Below are positions 8,036-16,485 of a DNA stretch of 64,000 nucleotides, in pieces (position 1 is the stretch's first letter; each line of letters begins with the position of its first letter). The notes below the pieces were generated by a model. That model worked only from the letters and a program-made list of their open reading frames with translations, was not told the origin of the DNA and ran no database searches. Made by a program: the position numbers and the translations under genes. Origin of the DNA: Streptomyces olivochromogenes (lineage in GTDB: Bacteria > Actinomycetota > Actinomycetes > Streptomycetales > Streptomycetaceae); NCBI RefSeq assembly GCF_001514115.1, contig NZ_KQ948480.1, forward strand, positions 1 to 64,000. The letters are read 5' to 3'.

Positions 8036-9103
8036 TCAGCCGTGAGGCGTCTCGGGTCGGTCGGTGGCCGGGGCGAGGGGGTCCGGACCTGGTTCTCCCA
8101 GGATGTTCTCGAAGTAACCGGGGCCGGTGCTGGGGAGGGCCTTGAGTGCGGTGGTGTACCGCAGGGTCTCGGTCTCCCAGGCGTGGTAGCCGCCGATCCA
8201 TGCGGTCATGACGTCGACGTAGGTCTCTACGGCGGTCCGCTGCGGGGCGGGGAGTGCTAGGTGGGTGCACATGGCCGGGATCTCGCCAGCGAGTTGCTGG
8301 AACCGGGTGCAGCGCCGGTGGATTTCCCGCTGGGCCGCGGTGACGGCCTCGTCGCGGGTGCGGTGCTGGGTGTGTTCGATGACGAGGACGAGATTGTCCA
8401 TGTCTCCGCGTGCTTCCTCCTTTTCGAGGGAGTACACGTCGTTGCACATCAGCGTGATGTCGATGGCGATCTCCCGCATGATCCTCAGCTGCGGGCTGTG
8501 GAAGACCGCCGCCGGCAGGCTGAGACCCACCGCGCGTTCGGCCAGCGACAACGGCAGCGCCGTTCCGGCGACGCCTCTGCGTACATGGAGGTAGTGCTCC
8601 ATGTCCACCGGCGTCCCCCGGCACCGGTTGACCGCTTCGTGGGCGTGGGCGGCGAAGTAGTACTCCCACTCGTGGGCGACCCGCGCCACCCACCCGGGAG
8701 CGGCACCGTCGGTGCTGCGGCGCCAGAGGTCGGCGAACGAGGCCGAGCACGGATCGCTGCCCGTGCCGGTGCCGGTGCCGGTGCCGTGGACTATGTCGAT
8801 CAGGCCCTGGCACACCCGGGCGACTCGGTCGGGCGCGAGGCCCAGAGGGCCGTCGAGCTGATCGTCGAAGACGAAGAAGAACGCCATGGCATCGGTACAC
8901 AGATCCAGCCCCTGCCCGGCGGCGTCGGGAAAGCCATAGGCGGCGAGCCGGGGCATGTCCCACGAGGTGTACCAGTCCACGGACCGCTCACCACCCACCA
9001 GCCCCTGCCGGCGGACCCAGTCAAGGTTGCGGCGGCGGGCGCCCTCCATGTCTGCGCTGACCCGAAGCGGGAAGGGCAGATCGAACTCGATGTCCTGTGG
9101 CAT
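8036..9103 (-). CDS. Class I sesquiterpene synthase
   Basis: A 355-aa terpene cyclase expected to ionise farnesyl diphosphate and cyclise it to a sesquiterpene. The MPQDIEFDLPFP start resembles pentalenene-synthase-like and eudesmol-type bacterial cyclases. The aspartate motif DDQLD lies at residues 80-84, and the NSE triad NDVYSLEKE has Asn221, Ser225 and Glu229; an RY pair (LRYT) lies near the C-terminus. The start is supported by GGAGGG 5-7 nt upstream. A Gly-Thr repeat at about residues 107-115 comes from a hexanucleotide repeat. No P450, prenyl synthase or other tailoring gene is adjacent, so the hydrocarbon or its hydrate may be the final product. The product cannot be predicted from sequence. 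Confidence 0.92.
   Translation of the reverse strand: MPQDIEFDLPFPLRVSADMEGARRRNLDWVRRQGLVGGERSVDWYTSWDMPRLAAYGFPDAAGQGLDLCTDAMAFFFVFDDQLDGPLGLAPDRVARVCQGLIDIVHGTGTGTGTGSDPCSASFADLWRRSTDGAAPGWVARVAHEWEYYFAAHAHEAVNRCRGTPVDMEHYLHVRRGVAGTALPLSLAERAVGLSLPAAVFHSPQLRIMREIAIDITLMCNDVYSLEKEEARGDMDNLVLVIEHTQHRTRDEAVTAAQREIHRRCTRFQQLAGEIPAMCTHLALPAPQRTAVETYVDVMTAWIGGYHAWETETLRYTTALKALPSTGPGYFENILGEPGPDPLAPATDRPETPHG
8764..8787. repeat. In-frame hexanucleotide microsatellite in the terpene synthase
   Basis: Four consecutive copies of CCGGTG encode a Gly-Thr run in the cyclase on the minus strand. The repeat keeps the reading frame, so slippage would change the loop by two residues per unit without inactivating the gene. 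Confidence 0.75.
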
Positions 9104-9568
9104 GACATCCCTCCACATGGCGGCCCGCCCTCTTCCGAACCGGTCATGGCCAGTCTGTCGGCAGAGCGGGCCGTCACCGCTGGTTACCTGTGAAATACCC
9201 GAGAGGAGGAACGGCCCCTTGGTGGTAGATCGCGCGGGCGTCCGTTGCCGATGCCGAGTTCGACGATCCGGTCCGGTTCCTGAGGACGGTTCTTCCGGCC
9301 GTGTTCCTGTTCGGCATAAATCTCTTGAAGGGCGGCGATCTTGGTGGTGGCGGTGCGCTGCAGGCACATGGCGTGCCACGCCCGCGTTCATTGGAATCAG
9401 GTTTGTCATGCGTTCTTGGCAGAGGCAGCGCACCGACAGAACGGCCGGCTCGGCCCGGTTCCCCCTGCGGAGGCGACCTTCAGCTGCGCAAAGACCTCTC
9501 TGAGGAGCGCTCGCACCGCCTCTTCTTACAGGTCCCGGGACAGCTCGATGCCGGCCATGAACCCCGCG
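9104..9568. other. Gap of about 465 bp without a recognised gene
   Basis: This stretch holds the promoter side of the terpene synthase and the 3' side of the MocR gene. A short minus-strand open frame at 9184-9369 (KIAALQEIYAEQEHGRK) has coding-like composition but no recognised family and no ribosome site, so I leave it unannotated. Confidence 0.4.
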
Positions 9569-11026
9569 TCAGCGATCGTCATGGCTCAGCTGTGTGGCAC
9601 GAGTTGGAGGCGAGGCCGTCGGTGAACGCAACGCTTCGCGCAGGAGCGCGACGGCCGGGGGGATCTCCGTGTCGCTGATGTTGCCGTACCCGAGGACGAG
9701 CGCGGGTTCCGCCGACTGATGCGCGCGATAGTCGTCGAGGTCCGCCAGTCGTAGCCCGGCGGCGGCCGCCGCCCGGACCGCCCCGCGGGTGTCGGTGCCG
9801 TCCGGTAGGTGGAGCAGGATGTGCAGCCCGGCGGCGGTGCCGGCGACCCGACCCTCCGGCACTTGGGCGCCGAGCGTACGGACCAGCAGGTCGCGGCGGG
9901 AACGGAACCGCCGCCGAGCCGCGCGCAGGTGGGCGTCGTACCACCCGCGGTCGATGAAGGTGGCGAGCGCGAGCTGGTCCAGCACCGGTGGCGCGGGGGC
10001 GACGAGGTTCGCGGCCCGGAGTACCGGGGTCATCGCGACAGGCGCGACCAGCCAGCCCAGGCCGAGGGCCGGCGACAGCGTCTTGCTCACCGAGCCGAGG
10101 AGGAAGACCCGGCTCGGATCCATCCCCTGCATGACGGCGACCGGGTGGTGGTCGTAGCGGAACTCGGCGTCGTAGTCGTCCTCGATGACGAAACCGTCGA
10201 CCTCGCGGGCCCAGCGCACCAGACGTGCCCGGCGTGCCGCGGACAGCACCGTGCCGGTGGGAAACTGGTGTGCCGCACCGACGACGACGGCCCGGGCCGG
10301 CGTACGCGCGAGGTCGTCGACCCGGAGTCCGTCGTCGTCCACGGGCACCGGGTGCACGCGTAGGCCGGCGCTCGTTGCGGCGTCCCGCAACCGTCCCCAA
10401 CCCGGGTGTTCCACGGCCAGGTCGGCAATCCCTTCGGCGCGCAGCGCCCGGCACGTGCGTACCAGACCGTCGGTGACGCCCGCGCACACGGAGACGGACA
10501 CGGCGTGGGCGTCCGCGCCGCGCGAGCGCCGCAGGTACTGCGCGACGGTGGTACGCAGCACCGCGTGCCCGGCGGGGTCGGGCAGGCCGAGGTCGTAGTG
10601 GACGGCCGAGCCCGTGACCGCTCGGACGGCGTCCGCCCAGCGGCGGCGGGGAAACGCCCGCAGGTCGGGCAAGCCGGGCGCGAGGTCGTATCGGATCGGT
10701 GGCCGTGCTGGTGCGCGCTGCGCGCGAGGCCGCAGTGGCGCGGTGTCCGGTGACCACGAGACACGCGTGGCGGAACCCGCCCGGGCGGAGAGGTAACCCT
10801 CCGCGATGAGCTGCCCGTACGCCTCCGTGACAACCCAACGTGAGCAGCCGAGTTCCTCGGCGAGCGCTCGGCTCGGTGGCACGGCGGCGCCCTCCGCCAG
10901 CCGGCCGTCCCGGATCGCGGTGCGCAGCGCGTGAGCCAGACGATCGTGCAGGCGCCGCCGCCCGCCATCAGCAGGACCGACATCCAGCAGCGTCGCCCAC
11001 GCGAGATTGGTCTGGAAAACAGCCAC
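9569..11026 (-). CDS. MocR-type regulator (GntR HTH fused to aminotransferase fold)
   Basis: A 485-aa PLP-dependent transcription factor. Residues about 10-80 form a GntR winged helix (LAEGAAVPPSRALAEELGCS, then VVTEAYGQLIAEGYL). The rest is a class I aminotransferase-like domain with the PLP lysine in SVSKTLSPALGLGW. MocR proteins usually control vitamin B6 or amine/amino-acid genes and often bind direct repeats. The GTG at 11026 gives the expected FQTNLAWATLLDV start. It is divergent from an aldo/keto reductase, the probable target. Confidence 0.9.
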   Translation of the reverse strand: MAVFQTNLAWATLLDVGPADGGRRRLHDRLAHALRTAIRDGRLAEGAAVPPSRALAEELGCSRWVVTEAYGQLIAEGYLSARAGSATRVSWSPDTAPLRPRAQRAPARPPIRYDLAPGLPDLRAFPRRRWADAVRAVTGSAVHYDLGLPDPAGHAVLRTTVAQYLRRSRGADAHAVSVSVCAGVTDGLVRTCRALRAEGIADLAVEHPGWGRLRDAATSAGLRVHPVPVDDDGLRVDDLARTPARAVVVGAAHQFPTGTVLSAARRARLVRWAREVDGFVIEDDYDAEFRYDHHPVAVMQGMDPSRVFLLGSVSKTLSPALGLGWLVAPVAMTPVLRAANLVAPAPPVLDQLALATFIDRGWYDAHLRAARRRFRSRRDLLVRTLGAQVPEGRVAGTAAGLHILLHLPDGTDTRGAVRAAAAAGLRLADLDDYRAHQSAEPALVLGYGNISDTEIPPAVALLREALRSPTASPPTRATQLSHDDR

Positions 11027-11034
11027 GAGATTGG
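11002..11034. promoter_or_regulatory. Direct repeats CGAGATTGG, candidate MocR binding site
   Basis: CGAGATTGG occurs at 11002-11010 and again at 11026-11034, 24 bp apart in the same direction. Direct repeats about two helical turns apart fit the known binding mode of MocR/GabR/PdxR proteins. They overlap the start of the MocR gene, which would allow autorepression. Confidence 0.5.
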
Positions 11035-11072
11035 AGCGTACCGCCGATCCGAATCCGCCTAGCGTGAGGGAC

Positions 11073-12014
11073 ATGATGGAGAACTTGGTTCTTGGGGCCA
11101 TGCTGTTCGGCACGGCTCAGGACGAACGCCGATCGTTCGAGCTCCTGGACCGTTTCGTGGATGTCGGGGGCGTCTGGATCGACACCGCCAACTGCTACGC
11201 GTTCTGGGACGACCCGACCGGCTTCGGCGGCCAGAGCGAGACGTTGCTCGGGCGTTGGCTGGCAAGCCGCCCGGGCGTCCGTGACCGCGTCCGGATCAGC
11301 ACCAAGGTGGGTTGCGAGCCGACCGTGGCCGGGCGATTCCCGGAGACGGCCGAGGGCCTCTCGGCCGGGGCCGTCAAGAGCGGGATCGAGGGCAGTCTCC
11401 GACGGCTGGGAACGGACCACGTCGAGCTGTACTGGGCCCACAAGCCCGATCCGGCCACACCGCTGGAAGAGACGGTCGCCGCCTTCGACGAGCTCGTGTC
11501 CGCGGGTACGGTCGGCCGCTTCGGCTGCTCCAACTACCCGGTCTGGCAGATCGAGCGGGCACGGCAGATCGCGCGGGCCCACGGCAGTGTCGGCTTCACT
11601 GCGGTGCAGCAGCACCACACGTACCTGCAACCGCGCCCCGCGACCCGGCCCACTGTGGTGCACCGGTTCGGTGCGGTCAGCGACGAGGTGCTCCACTACC
11701 TGGAGCACCACCCGGATATGACTCTGTGGGCGTACACGCCGCTGCTGAGCGGTCGTTACACCCGCGCGGACAAGCCTTTGCCCGCAGAGTACGACCACCC
11801 CGGCACCGTCCGCCGCCTCGCGGTGCTCGACCAGATCGCCGCCGAGACCGGCACGAACCGCAACCGGGTGGTGTTGGCGTGGCTCACCGGAGGGAACCCG
11901 GCTGCCACGCCGATCGTCGGCGTCAGCACGGTCGAGCAGCTGGACGAGGCGGTCGCGGGGGTGTCACTGGAGCTGACCGCCGATCAGCGCGAACGCCTGG
12001 ACTCCGCGGGGTGA
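11073..12014 (+). CDS. Aldo/keto reductase
   Basis: A 313-aa NADPH-dependent reductase of the AKR superfamily. The catalytic tetrad is visible: Asp in IDTANCYAFWD (about residue 37), Tyr near 42, Lys in ISTKVGCEP (about 73) and His in LYWAHKPDP (about 117). The NADP-binding end (TPIVGVSTVEQLDEAVAGV) is intact. Two adjacent ATG codons at 11073 and 11076 follow a weak GAGGG site. It is divergent from the MocR regulator, which suggests control by a PLP- or amine-related signal. Confidence 0.88.
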   Translation: MMENLVLGAMLFGTAQDERRSFELLDRFVDVGGVWIDTANCYAFWDDPTGFGGQSETLLGRWLASRPGVRDRVRISTKVGCEPTVAGRFPETAEGLSAGAVKSGIEGSLRRLGTDHVELYWAHKPDPATPLEETVAAFDELVSAGTVGRFGCSNYPVWQIERARQIARAHGSVGFTAVQQHHTYLQPRPATRPTVVHRFGAVSDEVLHYLEHHPDMTLWAYTPLLSGRYTRADKPLPAEYDHPGTVRRLAVLDQIAAETGTNRNRVVLAWLTGGNPAATPIVGVSTVEQLDEAVAGVSLELTADQRERLDSAG

Positions 12015-12027
12015 TCTGCGAAACGAG

Positions 12028-12475
12028 TTGATGCGAGGAACTGTTGTGACGGCTCTGGTAAGTGGTGAGCGTGCCCTGCGCGAGTCCCGGCTTTCGTGGA
12101 CGTTTCCGCGTCCGGGGACGTTTTCGACGAACACGTTGCAGTGGGCGCACTCGATCCGCGACACGGGGGTGGCCAAGGCCCTGTGCCCGAATGACCACGC
12201 CTCGGCGATCCGGCACGGCGACATCGTGGACATCGCTGTGCCGGCCATGACCGAGCCGCGCCATGAGGCATGGCGTGTGTCTGTTCAGTGGTCCCGAGTC
12301 GGTGACGCGTCAGTGGTCCCGAGTCGGTGACGCGGCGGGAGCAGGTCGAGTGCGTCTGCGAAGCCATCGGCCGCAAGGCCGTCCTGGAGGAGACAACCGC
12401 CGAGGAGTACCGGGACGCACTCGGCCGCTGGGGCGACGCGGAGGTGGTCGACACCCTGGTCCGCATGGGGCTGCC
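12028..12475 (+). pseudogene. Remnant of an NmrA/azoreductase-like NAD(P)-binding protein
   Basis: The C-terminal half of an NmrA-type reductase is spread over three frames. Frame one reads ERALRESRLSWTFPRPGTF and DIVDIAVPAMTEPRHE; frame two reads FSGPESVTR; frame three reads SVTRREQVECVCEAIGRKA and EVVDTLVRM. The last shift is caused by an exact 25-bp tandem duplication at 12285-12334, and another small indel lies near 12268. The N-terminal nucleotide-binding half is absent, so no activity is expected. Confidence 0.75.
12285..12334. repeat. Perfect 25-bp tandem duplication
   Basis: Copies at 12285-12309 and 12310-12334 are identical and abut each other. Because 25 is not a multiple of three, the second copy shifts the NmrA-like reading frame. 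It looks like a slippage event that has not diverged. Confidence 0.95.
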
Positions 12476-12486
12476 CGACCTCGCGG

Positions 12487-12752
12487 GCCCGTCGAGCCGC
12501 CCGCCCGGCTGCACGGTGACCTCTGGCACGGCAAGGTCGTGTAGGGCGCCGACGACACGTCCGGCCGATCGACCCGGCCGCGCACAGCGGCCACCGCGAG
12601 ACCGGCCTGGCGATGCTTGCCCTCTTCGGCCGCGCGTACCTGGATTGTGTCGGACTGCATCAGCTCTTCCGGCTGCTGGTGCACGCCGTGCACTTCGGCC
12701 GTGGTTACGCGGAACAGGTCCTGAAAACGGCTCGGGCGGCGTTCGCGTGGTG
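12487..12752 (+). pseudogene. C-terminal remnant of a fructosamine-kinase-family protein
   Basis: Directly after the NmrA-like remnant, one frame reads ARLHGDLWHGKVV then a stop, and a second frame reads ETGLAMLALFGRAYL, HQLFRLLVHAVHFGRGYAEQ and VLKTARAAF. These match, in order, the catalytic HGDLWxGN loop and the C-terminal helices of fructosamine/ketosamine-3-kinases. The N-terminal lobe is absent, and a stop, a frameshift and an internal deletion are visible, so the fragment is dead. Confidence 0.7.
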
Positions 12753-12782
12753 AGCGTGAACGCCGCCCGGAGCGACATTGAG

Positions 12783-13105
12783 GGCGAGGGAAGCGAAGGG
12801 ACTCGCATTTAAGCCGCTTTCACGGCGGAGGAGAAGGAAGCCCTTTCATGGCCTTGCCGCAACCGATGCTATCAGTCGGTTCGGGGCCAAGTCGTGTGTG
12901 TTTTCCGGGGTGATGACCGTCGGCGCACACACGAAAACTGGGAGGCGCCGCGCGGGCGCCTCCCAGTCGAAGCCGGCGGCGAGGAAAGCGAAAGAACTTG
13001 TTTTCGTTAGAGGAATTGAGAAGGAAGCCCCTTCATGGCCTCGCCGTGGGCAACGCTAGCACTCAGCCCGGGATCAAGTCGCGCAGATTTTCGAGGGTGA
13101 TGACT
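12783..13105. repeat. Imperfect direct repeat of the 3' end of the TerD-domain gene
   Basis: The segment at about 12783-12920 resembles 12966-13105, which contains the end and 3' flank of the TerD-domain gene. Shared blocks include GAGAAGGAAGCCC, TTCATGGCCT and GGGGTGATGAC or a close match. On the minus strand the outer copy reads VITPENTHDLAPN where the gene ends VITLENLRDLIPG. The outer copy is most likely what is left of a tandem paralogue. Confidence 0.65.
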
Positions 13106-15234
13106 CGGGAGTCCGGGTGCAGCCCCTCGGGACGTTCGAGGCCGATGTACATCACGGGCTCGTCCGGGACCGGCCCGCCGTCCCACAGGTCCACGGCCGT
13201 GGTGTCGCCGGACATCAGGTCGATCAGGTACCGCACCGTCAGATGCTCGCGCTCCACGATGGCGCGTACCACCTTGGACACTGACACCTGGTTCTCCTCG
13301 ACCCGGTTGGCCGACGAGATGCCCTTCAGATACAGGTGCAGCCACTTCGCGCGCCACCGACCGTCGTCCTCGCGCCGGAACACCAGCGGCAGCGCCACTC
13401 GACCCACCCCGCGAAGCTCCGACTTCATGCGCACCGTGCGCGGCTCGAACGGCCGGCCCTTCTGCTCACCGTCGCGCAGCATGAAACCGAAGAACGACTC
13501 CTCGACCTCCTCGAAGTTCTCGCCGGCGTAGATGTTGACCTGCGGAACGATGAATGTGCTGCGTACCCGGTCCAGGGACAGGTTGATGAATTCCGAGGCC
13601 CCGTCGGGCGCCTCGGTGACATCGCCCGAGTGCTCGCCCCCGACAGCCTTGAGGGAGGTGTAGGAGAGCCAGGAGTCGGTGCTGTAGTCGGCGTGGAGAA
13701 GCAGCGCCGAGAGGTCGTAGTCGGTCCGGTTCTCGGTCTCCTTCCAGTACACGAAGAAGCGCAGCTGTTCGCCGTCGACCGCCGAGACCGAACCTCGCGG
13801 CAGAACGCCGAGTCCGGCCGTGGTCGCCCTGCCGCTGAGCGGGAGCGCCACGTCGAGGACGTCGGGGTCGAGCAGCAGTCGGCCCGGCGCAGGGAGCCTG
13901 CGGCGCAGCTCGGCGTCGAGGGCGGCGATCAGACGATCGCGGTCGGCGGCCGGGATGGTCGGCCGGTAGTCGGGGGTCACCCAGGCGCGGCCCCGGCGGT
14001 TGACGAAGATGCGGGGTTCGCCGGCCTCCCGCTCCCGGTTGTGGAAGTGCTCGCGGACCGAGAGCACTACCCGGCCGGAAACCTCGGGGGCGACCCGTAC
14101 CGCGGCGGCCACCACCGCGTCCTGCTCCTCCTGGTCGGCGGCGATACGCAGCAGGAGGTCCAAGGCGCGGAACAGCTTGCCGGGAGCGGACTTCAGCAGC
14201 TGCACCGCACCGAGGACGTCGAACTCGTCGAGCAGCTTCTCGACACGGCTGTCGAAGGACCGCGCCTCCTTCTCGCCCCGCGCTACGGCGAACACATCGT
14301 CGGCGTGCGGCCAGCGCGGGTACTCGTGCGGGTGGAGACGCTCACCGAGCCGCTTGAAGGGCTCGCGGTGCGCGTGCACATCGGCCAGCTTGGCGGGGTT
14401 CGCCGCGACCACGGCGTCGAGGCCCGCCAGCAGCGCACGGCGGGCCGGCCGCGAGAGCGCCCGAAACCGGGTCGGCTCCTGCAGCGTCACGTCGCCGCCC
14501 GACAGCGCGCAGGCCAGCCGTAGCACGTCGATGACGGTGTCCAGAAGGAGGTCCGCGCCGACAGCGAGCCGGGCCTCGTTGACGACCGCCCGGTTCTCCC
14601 GGACCGGGATCGACTCCGGCTGAGGGCCGAGCGCGCACCGCTCGGCGAGGGTCTTGAGGTCGCGCAGGTGGTCCTCGCCCAGTGGCGTCGTGCTACCCGC
14701 CAGGGCCAGGTACAGGTCTGTGAGTTCGTCGTCCAGGTCCCGCCCGAGGTGCAGCACGGTCACCCGGTCGCCCGCCGAGGCGATCAGCTCGTCCTGCGCC
14801 GCGAGCATCTCCTCGTAGGTGTGCTGGTAGCGGCCGTACGTGGGGAGGCTGAGCAGGTCCAGCACCCCGTGTGCCAGTTGCGTCAGCACGTTCTCGCGCG
14901 ACTTGTCGTCGCCGAGCGCCTTCGTCACACACCGCATCCAGAACTCTTCGGTGTCCGGCACGTTCGCTGGGAAGTCGATGAAGTACGAGTTGTGCCGGGC
15001 ATGGTCGCCCACCATCTCGCTCACGGTGCGCAGCGTCCGCTTGGCGGTGTGCACGACCGCGGCCTCGGACAGCACCGACAGCCGCTCCAGCAGTTCCGCC
15101 GAGAGCTTGAAGCCCACGGATGTCAGCGCCGCGTCGAACTGCCGTGCGGCGGTGGCTCCTTCCCCGGCGGAGCCCTTGGGGGTGGAAAGGCGGTGGGTGT
15201 GCCGGATGACCAGCGATTCGAGACTGTGCGCCAT
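13063..15234 (-). CDS. Large TerD-domain protein of unknown function
   Basis: A 723-aa protein. Residues 1 to about 430 are helical, rich in Leu/Ala/Arg, and not assigned. Residues about 450-620 look like a TerD/CABP-type beta-sandwich: VLDVALPLSGRATTAGLGVL, then DYDLSALLLHADYSTDS, then GEHSGDVTEAPDGASEFINL and FIVPQVNIYAGENFEEVEESF, with acidic residues where TerD proteins bind Ca2+. A basic C-terminal part follows (KWLHLYLKGI to VITLENLRDLIPG). TerD-domain proteins are linked to tellurite, phage and stress phenotypes, but large fused versions are poorly described. The start at 15234 (MAHSLESLV) has no clear ribosome site and may be leaderless; the open frame upstream shows no coding character. 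Confidence 0.78.
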   Translation of the reverse strand: MAHSLESLVIRHTHRLSTPKGSAGEGATAARQFDAALTSVGFKLSAELLERLSVLSEAAVVHTAKRTLRTVSEMVGDHARHNSYFIDFPANVPDTEEFWMRCVTKALGDDKSRENVLTQLAHGVLDLLSLPTYGRYQHTYEEMLAAQDELIASAGDRVTVLHLGRDLDDELTDLYLALAGSTTPLGEDHLRDLKTLAERCALGPQPESIPVRENRAVVNEARLAVGADLLLDTVIDVLRLACALSGGDVTLQEPTRFRALSRPARRALLAGLDAVVAANPAKLADVHAHREPFKRLGERLHPHEYPRWPHADDVFAVARGEKEARSFDSRVEKLLDEFDVLGAVQLLKSAPGKLFRALDLLLRIAADQEEQDAVVAAAVRVAPEVSGRVVLSVREHFHNREREAGEPRIFVNRRGRAWVTPDYRPTIPAADRDRLIAALDAELRRRLPAPGRLLLDPDVLDVALPLSGRATTAGLGVLPRGSVSAVDGEQLRFFVYWKETENRTDYDLSALLLHADYSTDSWLSYTSLKAVGGEHSGDVTEAPDGASEFINLSLDRVRSTFIVPQVNIYAGENFEEVEESFFGFMLRDGEQKGRPFEPRTVRMKSELRGVGRVALPLVFRREDDGRWRAKWLHLYLKGISSANRVEENQVSVSKVVRAIVEREHLTVRYLIDLMSGDTTAVDLWDGGPVPDEPVMYIGLERPEGLHPDSRVITLENLRDLIPG

Positions 15235-15463
15235 TGGGGGATGATCGCAGAGGTGTGCGAGTCGGCGCACAGGGGTTTTTGTACGCGCTCCGACCTCCGA
15301 CGCCGTGATCACACCGGCGTCGAGGCCTGTGGCGCTGACGGTGTCACTCGTGTGCTCGCGACGGCCAAGGTGGCGGGCAAGAGCCCTCAAGTTCTTCAGG
15401 TGTGCGACACACTGGTTCGGTCGGATCCGTTCCGAGCGGGTTTCGCCGACGCCGCGGGTGGCG

Positions 15464-16324
15464 TCACTGGATGTCGGCGGCGAAATGATCGGTGCCCAGC
15501 ACGGTGAGCAACGCGAGTTTCTCGTGGCTTTCCGTGCCCGGGGTGGCGGTGAAGATGAGCAGCGACTGGCCCTGGTCCGGCTCGAGCAGGAGTTGGCAGT
15601 AGAGGTCCAGCTGTCCGACCTGGGGGTGGACGAATCGCTTGGTTTCGCTCCACCGGAGGCCCACCTCGTGGCGCTCCCACAGCTGGGCGAACTCCTCGCT
15701 GGTGCGCAGCAGGACGTCCGCCAGGTCCGCCGCGGGAGAGCCGGGCCCGGTCCGGGTGACGGCCGCGCGCAGCAACGCGGCGTTGGTCCGGCTGTTGTCG
15801 TCGTGCTGCTCGGGGTGGTACCGCTCACGGGCGGCTGGATCCGTGAACCATCGGTACGTCGCGCTGCGGGCGTTGCCGGTGTACTGGGTCTGCTCGCCGA
15901 GCAGTGCCACCGCGGACGGCGTCTGCAGCAACGTCTCGCCCAGCGGGCCCATGACCTGCGCGGTGGTGCCGGCCAAGCCGTCCATGACCCGCATCAGCCC
16001 GGGGCTCACATGCTGAAGGCGCAGGTCACGGCGGGCGGTGCGGTAGCCGGCGAGCAGGAACAGGTGATCGCGTTCGTCCGGGGTCAGTCGCAGGCCGCGG
16101 GCGATGGCCGCGACCATCTGCTCCGACGGTTGCGGCCCGTCGCCGCGTTCCAGCCGGGCGAAGTAGTCGGCGGACATCGTGCACAGCTCCGCCACCTCCT
16201 CGCGGCGCAGCCCAGGAGCGCGTCGGCGCTGTCCGCGGCGCAACCCGACGTCCTCCGGTTGCAGCGCCGTACGGCGAGTGCGCAGGAAGGCACCCAGGGA
16301 CGAGCGGTCGAACGTATGGTCCAT
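15464..16324 (-). CDS. MmyB-like helix-turn-helix transcriptional regulator
   Basis: A 286-aa regulator. The N-terminal XRE-type HTH is unmistakable (LGAFLRTRRTALQPEDVGL, then RRAPGLRREEVAELCTMSADYFARLERG), followed by the MmyB-like ligand domain (SPGLMRVMDGLAG, AALLRAAVTRTGP and a C-terminal DLYCQLL-IFTATPGTES segment). Proteins of this class usually sit divergent from an SDR or oxidoreductase gene and control it, as here. An ATG nine bases further upstream (16333) is an alternative start; neither has a strong ribosome site. Confidence 0.85.
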   Translation of the reverse strand: MDHTFDRSSLGAFLRTRRTALQPEDVGLRRGQRRRAPGLRREEVAELCTMSADYFARLERGDGPQPSEQMVAAIARGLRLTPDERDHLFLLAGYRTARRDLRLQHVSPGLMRVMDGLAGTTAQVMGPLGETLLQTPSAVALLGEQTQYTGNARSATYRWFTDPAARERYHPEQHDDNSRTNAALLRAAVTRTGPGSPAADLADVLLRTSEEFAQLWERHEVGLRWSETKRFVHPQVGQLDLYCQLLLEPDQGQSLLIFTATPGTESHEKLALLTVLGTDHFAADIQ

Positions 16325-16485
16325 GGTCCTCATGGTTGGCCATCCGGCGCGGCTTGGCCACGACCTGTCAGTCAGTGGTTGCACGTGTCCTTCCAGCGCC
16401 CGCGGTGCGGCGAGTTCACTGGCGATGCGATCACCGGTCGCCGAGAACCCACCACCGCGAACCACGAGCCACGGAGCCAAGTCCC

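Noticed and set aside
8036..9103. Pentalenolactone or other named terpene cluster
   Set aside because: No P450, dioxygenase or other pathway gene is adjacent to the cyclase, so no cluster can be named.
15235..15828. N-terminal extension of the TerD-domain protein by about 198 residues
   Set aside because: The extension is antisense to the HTH regulator gene and has shadow-like composition; the start at 15234 fits better.
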